Shown here: positions 43,861-55,773 of the stretch, in pieces | Position numbering within the stretch: position 1 is the first letter of the stretch | Layout: the number at the start of each line of letters is the position of its first letter | Assembly: GCF_018390695.1 (NCBI RefSeq) | Contig: NZ_JAHBGF010000016.1 | Span: 434,001 to 498,000 of the forward strand | Direction: 5' to 3' | Source of the DNA: Ancylobacter sonchi | GTDB lineage: Bacteria; Pseudomonadota; Alphaproteobacteria; Rhizobiales; Xanthobacteraceae | Length of the DNA: 64,000 nt | Made by a program: the position numbers and the translations under genes | The notes under the pieces: generated by a model | What the model was told of the DNA's origin: nothing | What the model saw: only the letters and a program-made list of their open reading frames with translations | Databases searched by the model: none

Positions 43861-44751
43861 ATGACCGGGACGGCGCCGCGTACCGCTCCTCGTGCCGCCC
43901 AGCGGCAGAGGGCGCGGGCGTGGTCGCCGTCGAAGGGCGGCCTGCTGTTGCTGGCGGCGCCGCTGGCGCTGCTGGCGCTGTTCTTCGTGGCACCGCTGCT
44001 CTGGGTGCTCGGACAGAGCTTCGCCGCCCCGGCCGGGCCGCTCGACACCTATGTGCGCATCGCCGGCGACGGCGCGCTGCGCTACTCGCTCATCTACACC
44101 TTCCAGACCGCGGCGATCGTCACCGTCGCCGCCCTGGTGCTCAGCTATCCCGTTGCCTTCCTCATCAGCCGGGCGCAGGGGCGCTGGCTGATGATCGGCA
44201 TGGTGTTCGTGCTGGTGCCGTTCTGGACCAGCGCGGTCATCCGTTCCTATGCCTGGCTGGTGCTGCTGCAGCGGCGTGGGGTGGTGAACGAGATGCTGCT
44301 CGCCCTCGGCCTCATCGACCGGCCGCTGCGCCTCGCCAATACCGATCTCGGCACCCATGTGGCGATGGTGCAGATCATGCTGCCCTTCATGATCCTGCCG
44401 CTGCTCAGCGCCATGCGCGGCATCGATCTGAGCGTGCTGCGCGCCGCTGCCATCCTCGGCGCCAATCCCTGGCGGCAATTCGTCAATGTCTACCTGCCGC
44501 TGTCGATGCCGGGCGTCGGGGCGGGCTGCGTGCTGGTGTTCATCTCGACGCTGGGCTTCTACATCACCCCGGCCCTGCTTGGCGGGTCGAGCCCGATGAT
44601 CGCGGTCGCCATCGAGCAGCAGGTCTCGCGGCTGCTGGACTGGCCGCTCGCCTCGGCGCTGGCCGCGGTGCTGCTGGTGCTCACCTGCGCGCTGTTCATG
44701 CTTTATGAGCGGCTGAACCGCCGCCTCGCCGGCGCGGGAGAGGCGCGATGA
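43861..44751 (+). CDS. ABC importer permease, PotB-like
   Basis: A 296-residue inner membrane permease with six helices. LLLAAPLALLALFFVAPLLWVL begins the membrane part, and the coupling loop is RAAAILGANPWRQFVNVYLPLSMPGV. WTSAVIRSYAWLVLLQRRGVVNEML is the family's conserved central block. It pairs with the PotC-like permease (4-base overlap) and the ATPase at 45584. Confidence 0.93.
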   Translation: MTGTAPRTAPRAAQRQRARAWSPSKGGLLLLAAPLALLALFFVAPLLWVLGQSFAAPAGPLDTYVRIAGDGALRYSLIYTFQTAAIVTVAALVLSYPVAFLISRAQGRWLMIGMVFVLVPFWTSAVIRSYAWLVLLQRRGVVNEMLLALGLIDRPLRLANTDLGTHVAMVQIMLPFMILPLLSAMRGIDLSVLRAAAILGANPWRQFVNVYLPLSMPGVGAGCVLVFISTLGFYITPALLGGSSPMIAVAIEQQVSRLLDWPLASALAAVLLVLTCALFMLYERLNRRLAGAGEAR

Positions 44752-45583
44752 ACCGCACCGCCGCCACGCCGTTCTGGCGCATCGCCAGCGCCGGCCTCGT
44801 CCTGTTCGCCGTGCTGGTGCTGGTCTATCTGGTGTTGCCGACGCTGGTGATCGTGCCGCTGTCCTTCTCCAGCGACACTTTCCTCAAGTTCCCGCCCTCG
44901 GGATTCTCCACCCGCTGGTATGAGAGCTTCGCCGCCAGCGCCGACTACCATTTCGCCATCCTCAACAGCCTGAAGATCGGCGTGCCGGCGGCGCTGGTGG
45001 CGACGGCGTTCGGGGTGATGGCGGCGCTCGCCGTGGTGCGTGGGGCGATCCCGTTCCGCCGCACGCTGGCGGCGCTGGTGATCGCACCGCTGATCCTGCC
45101 GCAGATCGTGCTGGCCATCGGCCTGTTTCCGCTGATGGCCAAGGTCGGCCTGGTCGGCACCTATCCCGGCATCGTGCTCGCCCATGCGGTGGTGACGATG
45201 CCGCTCGTCTTCATCACCGTCTCGGCGGCGCTGCGCAACTACGCGCCGACCTTCGAGCTGGCGGCGATGACGCTCGGCGCCGGGCCGTGGCGGACCTTCC
45301 TCTATGTGACGTTTCCGATGATCCGGCCGGGGGTGATCGTCGGCTTTATCTTCGCGCTGACCTTCTCCTTCGACGAGCTCATCCTCGCCATGTTCCTCAC
45401 CAGCCCGACGACGCGCACTGTGCCGCGCCTGCTGTGGGAGCAGTTGAACTTCCAGATGACGCCGGTGATCGCCGCCGCCACCGTGGTGCTGCTCGGGGCG
45501 ACCATCGCCCTGCTGTGCCTGGCGGCGCTGACCGGCGCCCGTGCCCGCCGCCGCCTGGCGGGCGAGGCCAAAGGAGCCGGCGC

Positions 45584-45587
<4 letters not shown>
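44748..45587 (+). CDS. ABC importer permease, PotC-like
   Basis: A 279-residue six-helix permease with the PotC pattern VLPTLVIVPLSFSSDTFLKFPPSGFSTRWYESF and the coupling loop LAAMTLGAGPWRTFLYVTFPMIRPGV. It is translationally coupled at both ends (ATGA overlaps) to the PotB-like and ATPase genes and completes the membrane channel. Confidence 0.94.
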
Positions 45588-46729
<1,142 letters not shown>

Positions 46730-46759
46730 CATGAGCCGGCAGATCGAAGGACATTCCCG

Positions 46760-47302
46760 ATGACGAGTCGCCTCGACCCGAAAGCCGTCGACGCCGCCGC
46801 GCCGGTGTCGTCCGTGCCGACCCCGCCCGACACCCGCAGCTTTCGCGGCGGCATGTCGAAGCTGGCGGCGGCGGTGAACGTCATCACCACCGTGCAGCAT
46901 GGTGAGGCCTATGGCTTCACCGCCTCGGCGGTGTGCAGCGTCACCGACACGCCGCCGACGCTGCTGGTCTGCGTCAACCGCACCAACCGCTCGCACCCGA
47001 TCATCGCCGCGACGCGGATCCTGTGCGTCAACACGCTGTGCGGCCCGCACGAACCGCTTTCCATGGCCTTCGCCGGCGGCAGCGGCGCGATGGCCGAACG
47101 TTTCGCGCAGGGCGAGTGGACGACGCTCGCCACCGGCGCGCCGGTGCTGGTCGGCGCCGCCGTGGCCTTCGACTGCCGCGTCGCGACCGTGCAGGAAATG
47201 GGCACGCATGACGTGCTGTTCTGCGAGGTGCTGGCGATGCGCGAGGGCGGTGGTGGCGACGGCCTCGTCTATTTCGACCGGCGCTTCCATCGGCTCGGCT
47301 GA
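46760..47302 (+). CDS. flavin reductase (NtaB/HpaC-like)
   Basis: A 180-residue flavin reductase-like protein that would supply reduced FMN to the monooxygenase at 41346. The domain starts at [22 protein letters not shown], with [25 protein letters not shown] for flavin binding and LFCEVLAM and YFDRRFHRL at the end. Two-component monooxygenases of the Nta/Emo/Dsz type always need such a partner, and its placement after the importer genes matches that. Confidence 0.93.
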   Translation: MTSRLDPKAVDAAAPVSSVPTPPDTRSFRGGMSKLAAAVNVITTVQHGEAYGFTASAVCSVTDTPPTLLVCVNRTNRSHPIIAATRILCVNTLCGPHEPLSMAFAGGSGAMAERFAQGEWTTLATGAPVLVGAAVAFDCRVATVQEMGTHDVLFCEVLAMREGGGGDGLVYFDRRFHRLG

Positions 47303-47340
47303 TCGCCCGGCCGGCATCGATCATTCAGCAGGAGCCTATC

Positions 47341-48303
47341 TTGAGCAGCATGGAAGCCGTGTTCGCCGGCTATGAGCAGCGCCTCGCGACGCTGAAGTCC
47401 AGCACCAATCCCTTCGCGGGCGGCATCGCCTGGGTCGAGGGCGAGCTCGTGCCGCTCGCCGAGGCGCGCATTCCGCTGATGGACCAGGGTTTCCTGCGCT
47501 CCGACCTGACCTATGACGTGCCGGCGATCTGGGACGGGCGGTTCTTCCGGCTCGACGACCATCTCGACCGGCTGGAGAAGAGCTGCGCGAAGCTGCGCCT
47601 GCGCAGCCCGCTGGACGGCGAGGCCGTGCGCGCCTCGCTCTGCGAGATGGCGGCGCGCAGCGGCATTCGCGACGCCTTCGTCTGCCTCATCGTCACCCGC
47701 GGGCTGAAGGCGGTGCGCGGCAACCGGCCGGCGGACCTCGTCAACAATCTCTACATGTTCCTCTCACCCTATGTGTGGGTGGTGCCGCCGGAGATGCAGC
47801 GGAGCGGCGCGCCGGCCATCGTGACCCGCACCGTGCGGCGCACGCCGCCGGGCGCCTTCGACCCGACGGTGAAGAACCTGCAATGGGGCGACTTCACCCG
47901 CGGTCTTCTGGAGGCACAGGACCGCGACGCCATCTACCCGATCCTGCCCGACGGCGACGGCAACATCACCGAGGGCGCCGGCTACAACATCGTGCTGGTG
48001 AAGGACGGCGTGCTGCACACGCCCGAACGCGGCGTGCTGGAAGGAGTGACCCGCAAGACGGTGATGGAGATCGCCGCCGCCCGGGGCATCGAGGTGCGCC
48101 TGGAGCATGTGCCGGTCGATCTCGCCTATCATTGCGACGAGCTGTTCTTCTGCACCACGGCGGCGGGCGTCATGCCGGTGACCACGCTCGACGGCCGGCC
48201 GGTTGGCGGCGGCCAGGTCGGTCCGGTCACAAGGCAGATCTGGGAGGCCTATTGGGACCTCCACTACGATCCGACGCTCAGCTTCCCGATCGACTACCAC
48301 TGA
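47341..48303 (+). CDS. class IV aminotransferase (branched-chain/D-amino acid type)
   Basis: A 320-residue PLP enzyme. The PLP lysine is K178 in [12 protein letters not shown], and E211 in ITEGAGYNI holds the pyridine nitrogen; the [15 protein letters not shown] phosphate-binding block follows. Family members transaminate branched-chain amino acids, D-alanine or (R)-amines, or act as 4-amino-4-deoxychorismate lyases. The TTG at 47341 is favoured because AGGAG lies 6 bases upstream. In module B it probably handles an amine or keto-acid released by the monooxygenase. Confidence 0.9.
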   Translation: MSSMEAVFAGYEQRLATLKSSTNPFAGGIAWVEGELVPLAEARIPLMDQGFLRSDLTYDVPAIWDGRFFRLDDHLDRLEKSCAKLRLRSPLDGEAVRASLCEMAARSGIRDAFVCLIVTRGLKAVRGNRPADLVNNLYMFLSPYVWVVPPEMQRSGAPAIVTRTVRRTPPGAFDPTVKNLQWGDFTRGLLEAQDRDAIYPILPDGDGNITEGAGYNIVLVKDGVLHTPERGVLEGVTRKTVMEIAAARGIEVRLEHVPVDLAYHCDELFFCTTAAGVMPVTTLDGRPVGGGQVGPVTRQIWEAYWDLHYDPTLSFPIDYH

Positions 48304-48362
48304 AGGAACGGCGGACCGGGAAGGGCGGCGGCGTTCCCGAAAGAAACCGGCGCGGCAGCGGC

Positions 48363-48387
48363 GCAGTGAAGAGACTGGATTCACTGC
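48363..48387. promoter_or_regulatory. hairpin just before the RND adaptor ribosome-binding site
   Basis: GCAGTGAA (48363-48370) and TTCACTGC (48380-48387) form a perfect 8-base stem with a 9-base loop, ending 3 bases before AAGGAGG of the RND adaptor gene. It could end module B transcription, bind a regulator, or affect translation. Confidence 0.4.
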
Positions 48388-48405
48388 CGCAAGGAGGGCC
48401 CGGCC

Positions 48406-49545
48406 ATGCCGGTCTCCCGTCTCCGCCGGGGATTTCTCTCCTCGTCGCTGCTGCTGGTGGCGCTGGCCGCCGGCTACGCACTCTGGAAAAGTGAGGAACA
48501 CTCGTCCGCACCGCCGCCCGCGCCCGCCCCGGTGCCGGTCGAGGTGAGCGCGGCGGCGCGGCGCGACGTGCCGGTGGTGCTGACCGGGATCGGTACGGTC
48601 GAACCGTTCAACACCGTCACCGTGCAATCGCGTGTCGACGGCGAGTTGCAGCAGGTGCTGTTCAAGGAGGGGCAGGACATCCGGCAGGGCGACCTGCTGG
48701 CGGTGATCGACCCGCGCACCTTCGAGGCGGCGCTGCAGAACGCGCAGGCGAAGCTGCAGCAGGACGAGGCCTCGCTCGCCAATGCGCAGCTGATCCTCGG
48801 CCGCGACGTCGCGCTCGGCAAGGACGAGTTCGCCAGCACGCAGGTGGTGGACACCCAGCGCAGCACCGTGCAGCAGCTGGAGGCGCAGATTGCGCAGGAC
48901 AAGGCGGCGATCTCCAACGCGCAGACCGAGCTGTCCTATACCCGCATCACCGCGCCGATCGACGGGCGGGCGGGGCTGCGGCTGGTCGACCAGGGCAATA
49001 TCGTGCATGCCAGCGACGCCGGCGGGCTGGTGGTGCTGAACCAGCTGCACCCGATCTCGGTGATCTCGACGCTGCCGCAGACCGACGTGGCGGCTGTCCG
49101 CGCCGCGCTCGCCGACGGCAGCGCGCAGGCGCAGGCGATGTCGCGCGACGACGGCCGGGTGCTGGCGACCGGCACCGTCGAGCTGATCGACAACAAGATC
49201 GACCCGCAAAGCGGCACGCTGCAGGTGAAATCGGTGTTCGCCAATGCCGACGACGCGCTATGGCCCGGCCAGTTCGTCGAAATCGGCGTGCGGGTGAGGA
49301 CGCTGCCCGGCGTGGTCTCCGTGCCCGCCGACGCGGTGCAGCGCGGGCCGTCCGGCGAGTTCGTCTTCGTCGTCGGGGCGGACAAGCGGGCGACGGTGGT
49401 GCCGGTGACGGTCGGACCGATCGACCGCGGGATCGCGGTGATCGAGACCGGGCTCGAGGCCGGACAGACGGTGGTGGTGCGCGGCCAGTACCGCCTCGCG
49501 CCGGGTACCGTGGTGGCGGCGACGCCGGCCGGCAGCGGGAGCTAA
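48406..49545 (+). CDS. RND efflux periplasmic adaptor (MdtA-like)
   Basis: A 379-residue membrane fusion protein with an N-terminal anchor or signal (about 10-25; FLSSSLLLVALAAGYAL), a lipoyl domain split by a coiled-coil hairpin (about 95-165; EAALQNAQAKLQQDEASLANAQ) and beta-barrel and membrane-proximal domains. SYTRITAPIDGRAGLRLVDQGN is typical. It links the inner membrane RND pump to an outer membrane channel. It has a strong AAGGAGG site and is followed after 3 bases by the pump gene. Confidence 0.94.
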   Translation: MPVSRLRRGFLSSSLLLVALAAGYALWKSEEHSSAPPPAPAPVPVEVSAAARRDVPVVLTGIGTVEPFNTVTVQSRVDGELQQVLFKEGQDIRQGDLLAVIDPRTFEAALQNAQAKLQQDEASLANAQLILGRDVALGKDEFASTQVVDTQRSTVQQLEAQIAQDKAAISNAQTELSYTRITAPIDGRAGLRLVDQGNIVHASDAGGLVVLNQLHPISVISTLPQTDVAAVRAALADGSAQAQAMSRDDGRVLATGTVELIDNKIDPQSGTLQVKSVFANADDALWPGQFVEIGVRVRTLPGVVSVPADAVQRGPSGEFVFVVGADKRATVVPVTVGPIDRGIAVIETGLEAGQTVVVRGQYRLAPGTVVAATPAGSGS

Positions 49546-49548
49546 GAC

Positions 49549-52500
49549 ATGTCGCTCTCATCCTGGTTCATCCGCCACCCCATCGGCACCTCGCTATTGA
49601 TGGCGGGCCTCCTGATGGTCGGAGTCGTCGCGTTTCCACGCCTGCCGGTGGCGCCGCTGCCGGAGGTGGACTTCCCCACCCTCTCGGTCTCGACGCAGCT
49701 GCCCGGCGCCAGCCCTGAGATCATCGCCTCCTCGGTGACGCAGCCGCTGGAGCGGCAGTTCGGCGAGATACCCGGCCTGGCGCAGATGACCTCGATCTCG
49801 ACGCTGGGCAATTCGTCGATCACGCTGCAGTTCAATCTCGACGTCGACATCAACGCGGCGGCGCAGGACGTGCAGACGGCGATCAACGCCGCCGGCGGGC
49901 AATTGCCGACCGACCTGCCGGCGCCGCCGACCTATCGCAAGGTGAATCCCGCCGATCCGCCGATCCTGGTGCTGGCGCTGACCTCGAAGACGCTGCCGAT
50001 CACTGAGGTCGACGACTTCGCCGAGAACGTGCTGGAGCAGCACATCAGCCAGATCGGCGGCGTCGGGCAGGTGACGATCTACGGCCAGCAGAAGCCCTCG
50101 GTGCGCATTCAGGTCGATCCGGCCAAGGTGGCCAATCTCGGCCTGTCGCTGGAGGATCTGCGGCAGGCCATCGTCTCGCTGACCGTCAACGACCCCAAGG
50201 GGACGGTGCAGGGCAAGACACGCACCTTCACGCTGTTCGACAACGACCAGATCACCTCGGCGGCGCCGTGGCGCGACGCCATCCTCGCCTGGCGCGACGG
50301 GGCGCCGGTGCGGGTGCGCGACATCGGCAACGCCGTCGACGCGCCGGAAAACGACCAGCTGGCGGCATGGGCCAATGGCGAGCCGGCCATCCTGCTGCCG
50401 GTGTTCAAGCTGCCGGGCGCCAACGTCATCGACACGGTGGACGAGATCAAGGCGCAGCTGCCGATGCTGATGGCGACCGCGCCGGCGGGGATCAGCCTGC
50501 AACTGGTCAGCGACCGCACCGAGACCATCCGCGCCTCGGTGGCCGATGTCGAGAAGACGCTGGTGATCACCATCGTGCTGGTGGTGGCGGTGATCTTCGT
50601 GTTCCTGCGCAACCTGTGGGCGACGGTGATCCCCTCCATCGCCGTGCCGCTGGCGATCATCGGCACCTTCGCGGCGATGTATGCGCTCGGCTACAGCCTC
50701 GACAACCTGTCGCTGATGGGCCTGTCCATCGCGGTCGGCTTCGTGGTCGACGACGCCATCGTCATGCTGGAGAACATCGAGCGGCATCTGGAGATGGGTA
50801 AGGGGCCCTTGCAGGCGGCGCTCGACGGCTCGGCGGAGATCGGCTTCACCATCCTGTCGATCAGCCTGTCGCTGATCGCGGTGTTCATCCCGCTGCTGCT
50901 GATGGGCGGGCTGGTCGGGCGGCTGTTCCGCGAATTCGCGGTGACGGTGACCATCACCATCGCCATCTCCGCCTTCGTGTCGCTGACGCTGACGCCGATG
51001 CTGTGCGCGCTGTTCCTGAAGCCGAAAGGCAAGGAGGAGGCGCACGGGCGACTCTATCTGTGGTCCGAGCGCGGCTTCGAGGCGCTGCTCGCGGGCTATC
51101 GCATCACGCTCGACCTGGCGCTCGACCATCGCCGCACCACGCTCGGCGTGTTCTTCGCGGCGCTGGCGGCGACCGGGGTGCTATTCTACGAGGTGCCCAA
51201 GGGCTTCTTCCCGCTGCAGGACACCGGCCTGATCATCGGCGTGTCGGAGGCGGCGCAGGACGTGTCCTTCGCCGACATGGTGACGCACCAATTGGAGCTC
51301 GGCCGCATCGTCGCCGCCGACCCGGACGTGCTCAATGTCGGCATGGGCGTCGGTGCCGGCGCCGGGCAGACGGTGAACAACGGCCGGATGTTCATCGTGC
51401 TCAAGCCGCGCGACCAGCGTAGCGCCTCCGCCTTCCAGATCATCGACCGGCTCAACGCCAGGCTCGCCAAGGTGCAGGGCGCGGCGCTGTTCCTGCAGGC
51501 GGCGCAGGACCTCAATGTCGGCGGCCGGGTGTCGCGCACGCAGTTCCAGTACACGCTGCAGGACGGCGACATAGCCGAGTTGAACGACTGGGCGCCGAAG
51601 ATGCTCGCCAAGCTGCGGACGCTGCCGCAGCTGACCAGCCTCGCCTCCGACCAGCAGACCGGCGGGGCGACGCTGACGCTGGCCATCGACCGCGACCAGG
51701 CCTCACGGCTCGGCATCAGCCCGGCCGACATCGACAACACGCTCTACGACGCGTTCGGCCAGCGGCAGGTGACGCAGTACTTCACCCAGCTGAACTCCTA
51801 TCACGTCATCCTCGAGCTGGAGCCGCAGCTGCAGAACTCGCCGCATGCGCTGGACGACATCTACCTCACCGCGCCGGCGACCGGGGCGAAGGTACCGCTC
51901 TCGGTGCTGGCCAAATGGACCAGCGAGCCGACGAGCTTCCTGTCGATCAACCATCAGTCGCAATTTCCCTCGGTGACGCTGTCCTTCAACCTCGCACCCG
52001 GCGTGGCGCTGGGCGACGCGGTGGCGGCGATCCACAAGGCGGAGGTGGAGATCGGCAAGCCGCCGACGCTGACCGGTACCTTCCAGGGCAATGCCCAGGC
52101 CTTCCAGTCGTCGCTGGCGAGCGAGCCGGCGCTGGTGCTGGCGGCTCTGGTGGTGATCTATCTGATCCTCGGCGTGCTCTATGAGAGCTATGTCCACCCG
52201 ATCACCATCCTCTCCACCCTGCCCTCGGCGGGGCTGGGGGCGCTGATCATGCTGTGGCTGTTCGGCTTCGACTTCACGGTCATCGCGCTGATCGGCATCA
52301 TCCTCCTGATCGGCATCGTGAAGAAGAACGGCATCATGATCGTCGACTTCGCCATCGCCCGCGAGCGCGGGGAAGGCGAGGGAGGCGTGCGGATGTCGGC
52401 GCATGACGCGATCCGCGAAGCGTGTCTGTTGCGCTTCCGGCCGATCCTGATGACCACCTTCGCCGCGCTGCTGGCCGGCGTGCCGCTGATGATAGGCCAC

Positions 52501-52680
52501 GGCACCGGATCGGAACTGCGCCAGCCGCTCGGCTACGCCATCGTCGGCGGCCTCGCGGTCAGCCAATTGCTGACGCTGTACACCACTCCGGTGATCTATC
52601 TCGCCCTGGACGGGCTGGCGGCGCGCTTCGCCCGTCGCCGGGCCGCGCGGCACGCCTCCGACACGCCGGTGGCGGGATGA
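49549..52680 (+). CDS. RND efflux pump, inner membrane transporter (MdtB/MdtC-like)
   Basis: A 1043-residue proton-driven multidrug pump with two repeats of six helices and large periplasmic loops. The MdtB-like N-terminus [23 protein letters not shown], the helix-4 charged motif [23 protein letters not shown] and the second-half [20 protein letters not shown] are conserved. MdtBC pumps export bile salts, novobiocin and similar compounds. Only one pump gene is present (MdtBC uses two), and no outer membrane factor is encoded here, so it must use a channel encoded elsewhere. Confidence 0.95.
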   Translation: MSLSSWFIRHPIGTSLLMAGLLMVGVVAFPRLPVAPLPEVDFPTLSVSTQLPGASPEIIASSVTQPLERQFGEIPGLAQMTSISTLGNSSITLQFNLDVDINAAAQDVQTAINAAGGQLPTDLPAPPTYRKVNPADPPILVLALTSKTLPITEVDDFAENVLEQHISQIGGVGQVTIYGQQKPSVRIQVDPAKVANLGLSLEDLRQAIVSLTVNDPKGTVQGKTRTFTLFDNDQITSAAPWRDAILAWRDGAPVRVRDIGNAVDAPENDQLAAWANGEPAILLPVFKLPGANVIDTVDEIKAQLPMLMATAPAGISLQLVSDRTETIRASVADVEKTLVITIVLVVAVIFVFLRNLWATVIPSIAVPLAIIGTFAAMYALGYSLDNLSLMGLSIAVGFVVDDAIVMLENIERHLEMGKGPLQAALDGSAEIGFTILSISLSLIAVFIPLLLMGGLVGRLFREFAVTVTITIAISAFVSLTLTPMLCALFLKPKGKEEAHGRLYLWSERGFEALLAGYRITLDLALDHRRTTLGVFFAALAATGVLFYEVPKGFFPLQDTGLIIGVSEAAQDVSFADMVTHQLELGRIVAADPDVLNVGMGVGAGAGQTVNNGRMFIVLKPRDQRSASAFQIIDRLNARLAKVQGAALFLQAAQDLNVGGRVSRTQFQYTLQDGDIAELNDWAPKMLAKLRTLPQLTSLASDQQTGGATLTLAIDRDQASRLGISPADIDNTLYDAFGQRQVTQYFTQLNSYHVILELEPQLQNSPHALDDIYLTAPATGAKVPLSVLAKWTSEPTSFLSINHQSQFPSVTLSFNLAPGVALGDAVAAIHKAEVEIGKPPTLTGTFQGNAQAFQSSLASEPALVLAALVVIYLILGVLYESYVHPITILSTLPSAGLGALIMLWLFGFDFTVIALIGIILLIGIVKKNGIMIVDFAIARERGEGEGGVRMSAHDAIREACLLRFRPILMTTFAALLAGVPLMIGHGTGSELRQPLGYAIVGGLAVSQLLTLYTTPVIYLALDGLAARFARRRAARHASDTPVAG

Positions 52681-52749
52681 GGCACCGTCTTGCGCGACCG
52701 CGCAGGCGGAGCGGGGACCTCGCCACATCCGGAGAGGCGGTGGCGGCGT

Positions 52750-53931
52750 TCAGCTGGTGGCACCGGTCTCGTCGATGATCCGGCCCGCTTCGGCGAAGGC
52801 GGTGTTGGCGGCGGGCACGCCGGCATAGATCGCGGTCTGCATGAGCGCCTCCTTCAGCTCGTCGCATGTGAAGCCGTCGCGCGCGAGCCCGGCGCGGACA
52901 TGCAGGCGGAACTCCTCCCAACGGCCGAGGCTGGCAGTGATCGCCACCACCAGCAGCCGCCGGGTGCGTTCGTCGAGCCCCGGCCGGCCCCAGATCTCCT
53001 GCCAGGCGATGCGGGTGATCATCGCCTGGAACTCGGCGTTGAACGGGGTGCGTGCCGCCAGCGAGCGGTCGACCCAGTCGTCGCCGAGCACCCGGCGCCG
53101 ATTGGCGAGCCCCGCCTCGTACAGCGTCTGCGCCGCCTGTTCGACCTCCTGCGCCGGTGCGAGGAAACGCCGGAGCGCGCTTGCCAGCGCGGCCGGCGCC
53201 TCGACGGGAGCGAGGTGGGCGCAGTCGAGGGCGAGGTGAGCGGCGCCGGGAATGCCGGCGACCAGGCGCTCGCCATGGCCGGCATGGGGGGTCGAGACAT
53301 CGCGCGTGCCGGTGACGACCAGCGTCGGCACGGCGATTTCCGGCAGGCGACCGATAAGTTCCATGTCGCGGATCGCCGCGCCCGCACCGGCATAGCCCTG
53401 CGCCGGCGTCGACAGCAGGCCGCGACGCAGGCTCTCGGCGACGAAGGGGCGCTGCGCGGCGAAGGCCGGTGACAGGAACCGGCCCATGGCGAGATCGGCG
53501 ATCCCCGCCATGCCCTCCGCCGCCACGCGGGCGATGCGGTCCTCCCACGCACCCCTGTCCATGGCCGGCGAGGTGCAGATCAGCGCCAGCGCCGTCACAA
53601 TCTGCGGCCGGTCGAGGGCGAGCTGCATCGCCATCATGCCGCCGAGCGAGACGCCGGCCACCGCCGCCGAACCGATGCCGGCGGCGTCCATCGCTGCCGC
53701 GACGTCGTCGGCCAGCATCGCCAAGGTGTAGGGGCCGGCCGGGGCATCGGAGGCGCCGTGGCCGCGCGTGTCGATCCGCAGCAGCCGGAAGGCCGGCAGC
53801 AGATGCGGCATCGCCGCGTCCCAGAGCGTCAGGTCGGTGCCGATCGAATTGAGCAGGACAAGTGGCGGGTTGGCCTCGGCCCCGTCCAGTCTCCAGAAGA
53901 TGCGCGCCCCGGCGCTGGTGACGAACGGCAT
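52750..53931 (-). CDS. pcaL: fused 3-oxoadipate enol-lactonase / 4-carboxymuconolactone decarboxylase (PcaL)
   Basis: A 393-residue fusion that carries out two consecutive steps of protocatechuate breakdown. Residues 1 to about 255 are the alpha/beta hydrolase PcaD (nucleophile S95 in GVSLGGM, PTLVVTGTRD, and a histidine in DCAHLAPVEAP), which opens the enol-lactone. Residues of about 265-393 are the PcaC decarboxylase (GLANRRRVLGDDWVDRSL, WGRPGLDERTRRLLVVAI, HVRAGLARDGFTCDELKEALMQTAIYAG). It is the last gene of the quinate/protocatechuate operon, 4 bases after pcaB. Confidence 0.95.
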   Translation of the reverse strand: MPFVTSAGARIFWRLDGAEANPPLVLLNSIGTDLTLWDAAMPHLLPAFRLLRIDTRGHGASDAPAGPYTLAMLADDVAAAMDAAGIGSAAVAGVSLGGMMAMQLALDRPQIVTALALICTSPAMDRGAWEDRIARVAAEGMAGIADLAMGRFLSPAFAAQRPFVAESLRRGLLSTPAQGYAGAGAAIRDMELIGRLPEIAVPTLVVTGTRDVSTPHAGHGERLVAGIPGAAHLALDCAHLAPVEAPAALASALRRFLAPAQEVEQAAQTLYEAGLANRRRVLGDDWVDRSLAARTPFNAEFQAMITRIAWQEIWGRPGLDERTRRLLVVAITASLGRWEEFRLHVRAGLARDGFTCDELKEALMQTAIYAGVPAANTAFAEAGRIIDETGATS

Positions 53932-53935
53932 GGCC

Positions 53936-55081
53936 CTATCCTTCGTGCGGGTCGGAAAGCAGCTGCGCGACCAGCGCCGCGCTCTCGCCGATGTCCTCGC
54001 CTAGTTCGGCCGCCGCGAGGTTGCGGGTGATGGCCGCCGTGTCGATCTCCAGCCCCTGCGCCACCTCGGCCATCGCCGCCGCACTGCCGGCCGCGAGCAG
54101 GAACAGCTCGGCCAGTACCGGCCCTTCCGCCTGCCAGCCGCCGAGGCCGCGCTCGCCCTCCGCCGGCAGGCCGAACAGCACGCCGGCGGCGAGGCCGGGG
54201 GCGCGGTGCGCGGCGGCCAGAGCGACCTGGCATCCGGTCGGATTGCGCTTATGCGCCATGGCCGAGGAGCCGCCACGGCCGGGAACCGCCGGCTCGCGCG
54301 CCTCGCCGATGGCGTTCTGCGCCAGCAGCGAGAGGTCGCGCGCCATCTTGCCGAGCGCGCCGATGAGGATGGCGAGCGCCGCCGCGATGCCGGCGAGGCC
54401 GCCGCGATTGGCGTGCCAGGGCGGCGCGGCGGGCAGGCCGAGCGCCGGCCCCAGCCGGGCGGCGACTGCCTCGCCCCTGCCGCCCAGTCCCTCCCGCGTG
54501 CCCGCCGCGCCGCCGAACTGCAGCACGGCGTGATCGGCGACTTCGGCCTCCAGCCGGCGGGCGGCCTCGCGGATGCCGGCGCGCCACTGCGCGAGGCGCA
54601 GGCCGAAGCTGATCGGCCGCGCATCCTGCAGCAGCGTGCGGCCCAGCGCCGGCCGCGTCGCGTGCCGCTGCGCCTGCATGGCGAGCGCCGCCGTGAGCGG
54701 ACCAATGTCCTGCGCCAGCAGCGCCGTGGCCTCGCGGATCTGGCGGGCCAGCACCGTATCGGCGAGATCCTGGCTGGTACTGCCCTTGTGCAGGGCCGGG
54801 GCGATGGCCGGCGGCAGCGCGGCGCGCAGCCGGATGACCAGCGGGATCGCCAGCGTGCCGGCATGGGCGGCCTCGGCGGCGAGCTCCGCCGGGTCGAGGA
54901 CGAGAGTACGGCAAAGCTCGGCGATGGCGAGCGCCGCCTCCGGCGCGAGCAGCCCCTCGGCCGCCTCGGCATTGGCGAGCGCCGCCTCGAAGGCGAGGGC
55001 ATGGCGCAGCGTCGCGGCGTCGTCGAAGATCGCCAGCATGGCGTCGGTGGTCGAGGGCCGGGTGCGCAGCAACTGGCTCAT
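53936..55081 (-). CDS. pcaB: 3-carboxy-cis,cis-muconate cycloisomerase
   Basis: A 381-residue member of the fumarase/aspartase superfamily that cyclises 3-carboxymuconate to 4-carboxymuconolactone. The superfamily signature GSSAMAHKRNP is clear, as are HKGSTSQDLADTVLARQIR and GRTLLQDARPISFG, typical of PcaB. It is a little short for the family (usually about 350-450). The ATG overlaps the pcaG stop (ATGA), and the next gene encodes the enzymes for the following two steps. Confidence 0.94.
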   Translation of the reverse strand: MSQLLRTRPSTTDAMLAIFDDAATLRHALAFEAALANAEAAEGLLAPEAALAIAELCRTLVLDPAELAAEAAHAGTLAIPLVIRLRAALPPAIAPALHKGSTSQDLADTVLARQIREATALLAQDIGPLTAALAMQAQRHATRPALGRTLLQDARPISFGLRLAQWRAGIREAARRLEAEVADHAVLQFGGAAGTREGLGGRGEAVAARLGPALGLPAAPPWHANRGGLAGIAAALAILIGALGKMARDLSLLAQNAIGEAREPAVPGRGGSSAMAHKRNPTGCQVALAAAHRAPGLAAGVLFGLPAEGERGLGGWQAEGPVLAELFLLAAGSAAAMAEVAQGLEIDTAAITRNLAAAELGEDIGESAALVAQLLSDPHEG

Positions 55082-55773
55082 AGGTCGAAGAACACCGTTT
55101 CGTTCTCGCCCTGCAGCACGATGTCGAGCCACCAGACGCCATCGGGCCGGCGCCGGGCGATCAGCGTATCCCGCCGCTCCGGCGGCACCAGCGCCAGGAT
55201 CGGGTCGTCGCCATTGCCCTCGCCATCGGCGAAATAGAGCCGGGTAGCCAGCCGCTTGAGCAGGCCGCGCCCGAGCACGGACAGCGCGATGTGCGGCGCC
55301 TGCAGGGTATTGCCGGGTCCCGGCACCCGGCCGGGGCGAATGGTGCGGAAGCGCCATATGCCGTTCGCGTCGGTCGCCCCACGGCCGAAGCCGACGAAAT
55401 GCGGATCGAGCGGCACCTCCTCGCGCCCGTCCTCGTCGCTGGCATAGCGGCCGGCGGCATTGGCGTGCCAGATCTCGACCATGACATCGTTCAACGGCGT
55501 ACCCTGGCCGTCATAGATCCCGCCGGCGATCTCGATCACCTCGCCCTGCGGCGCCCCGGAGACGCCGGATGTGGCGAGCAGGAAATGCTCCGGCGGCATC
55601 AGGTCGGGCCGCGCGCCGAGATCGGAGCGGCCGACGAGGTCGGCGCCGCCCTTCCACGGCAAGCCGTAGTGAAAGAACGGCCCCACCGTCTGCGACGGCG
55701 TCTGCCCGAACAGCGTGGGATCCTGGTTGTCGAGGCGCGGCGCGGCATTCAGGGCTTCGAGGTCAGTGGTCAT
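55078..55773 (-). CDS. pcaG: protocatechuate 3,4-dioxygenase, alpha subunit
   Basis: The 231-residue alpha subunit of the iron-dependent enzyme that opens the protocatechuate ring to 3-carboxymuconate. TPSQTVGPFFHYGLPW is the standard N-terminal motif, and VEIWHANAAGRYAS and LQAPHIALSVLGRG mark the domain. The alpha subunit has no iron ligands of its own but shapes the active site. Two adjacent ATG codons (55776 and 55773) follow AGGAGG; the second is better spaced. The gene overlaps pcaH by 11 bases. Confidence 0.95.
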   Translation of the reverse strand: MTTDLEALNAAPRLDNQDPTLFGQTPSQTVGPFFHYGLPWKGGADLVGRSDLGARPDLMPPEHFLLATSGVSGAPQGEVIEIAGGIYDGQGTPLNDVMVEIWHANAAGRYASDEDGREEVPLDPHFVGFGRGATDANGIWRFRTIRPGRVPGPGNTLQAPHIALSVLGRGLLKRLATRLYFADGEGNGDDPILALVPPERRDTLIARRRPDGVWWLDIVLQGENETVFFDL

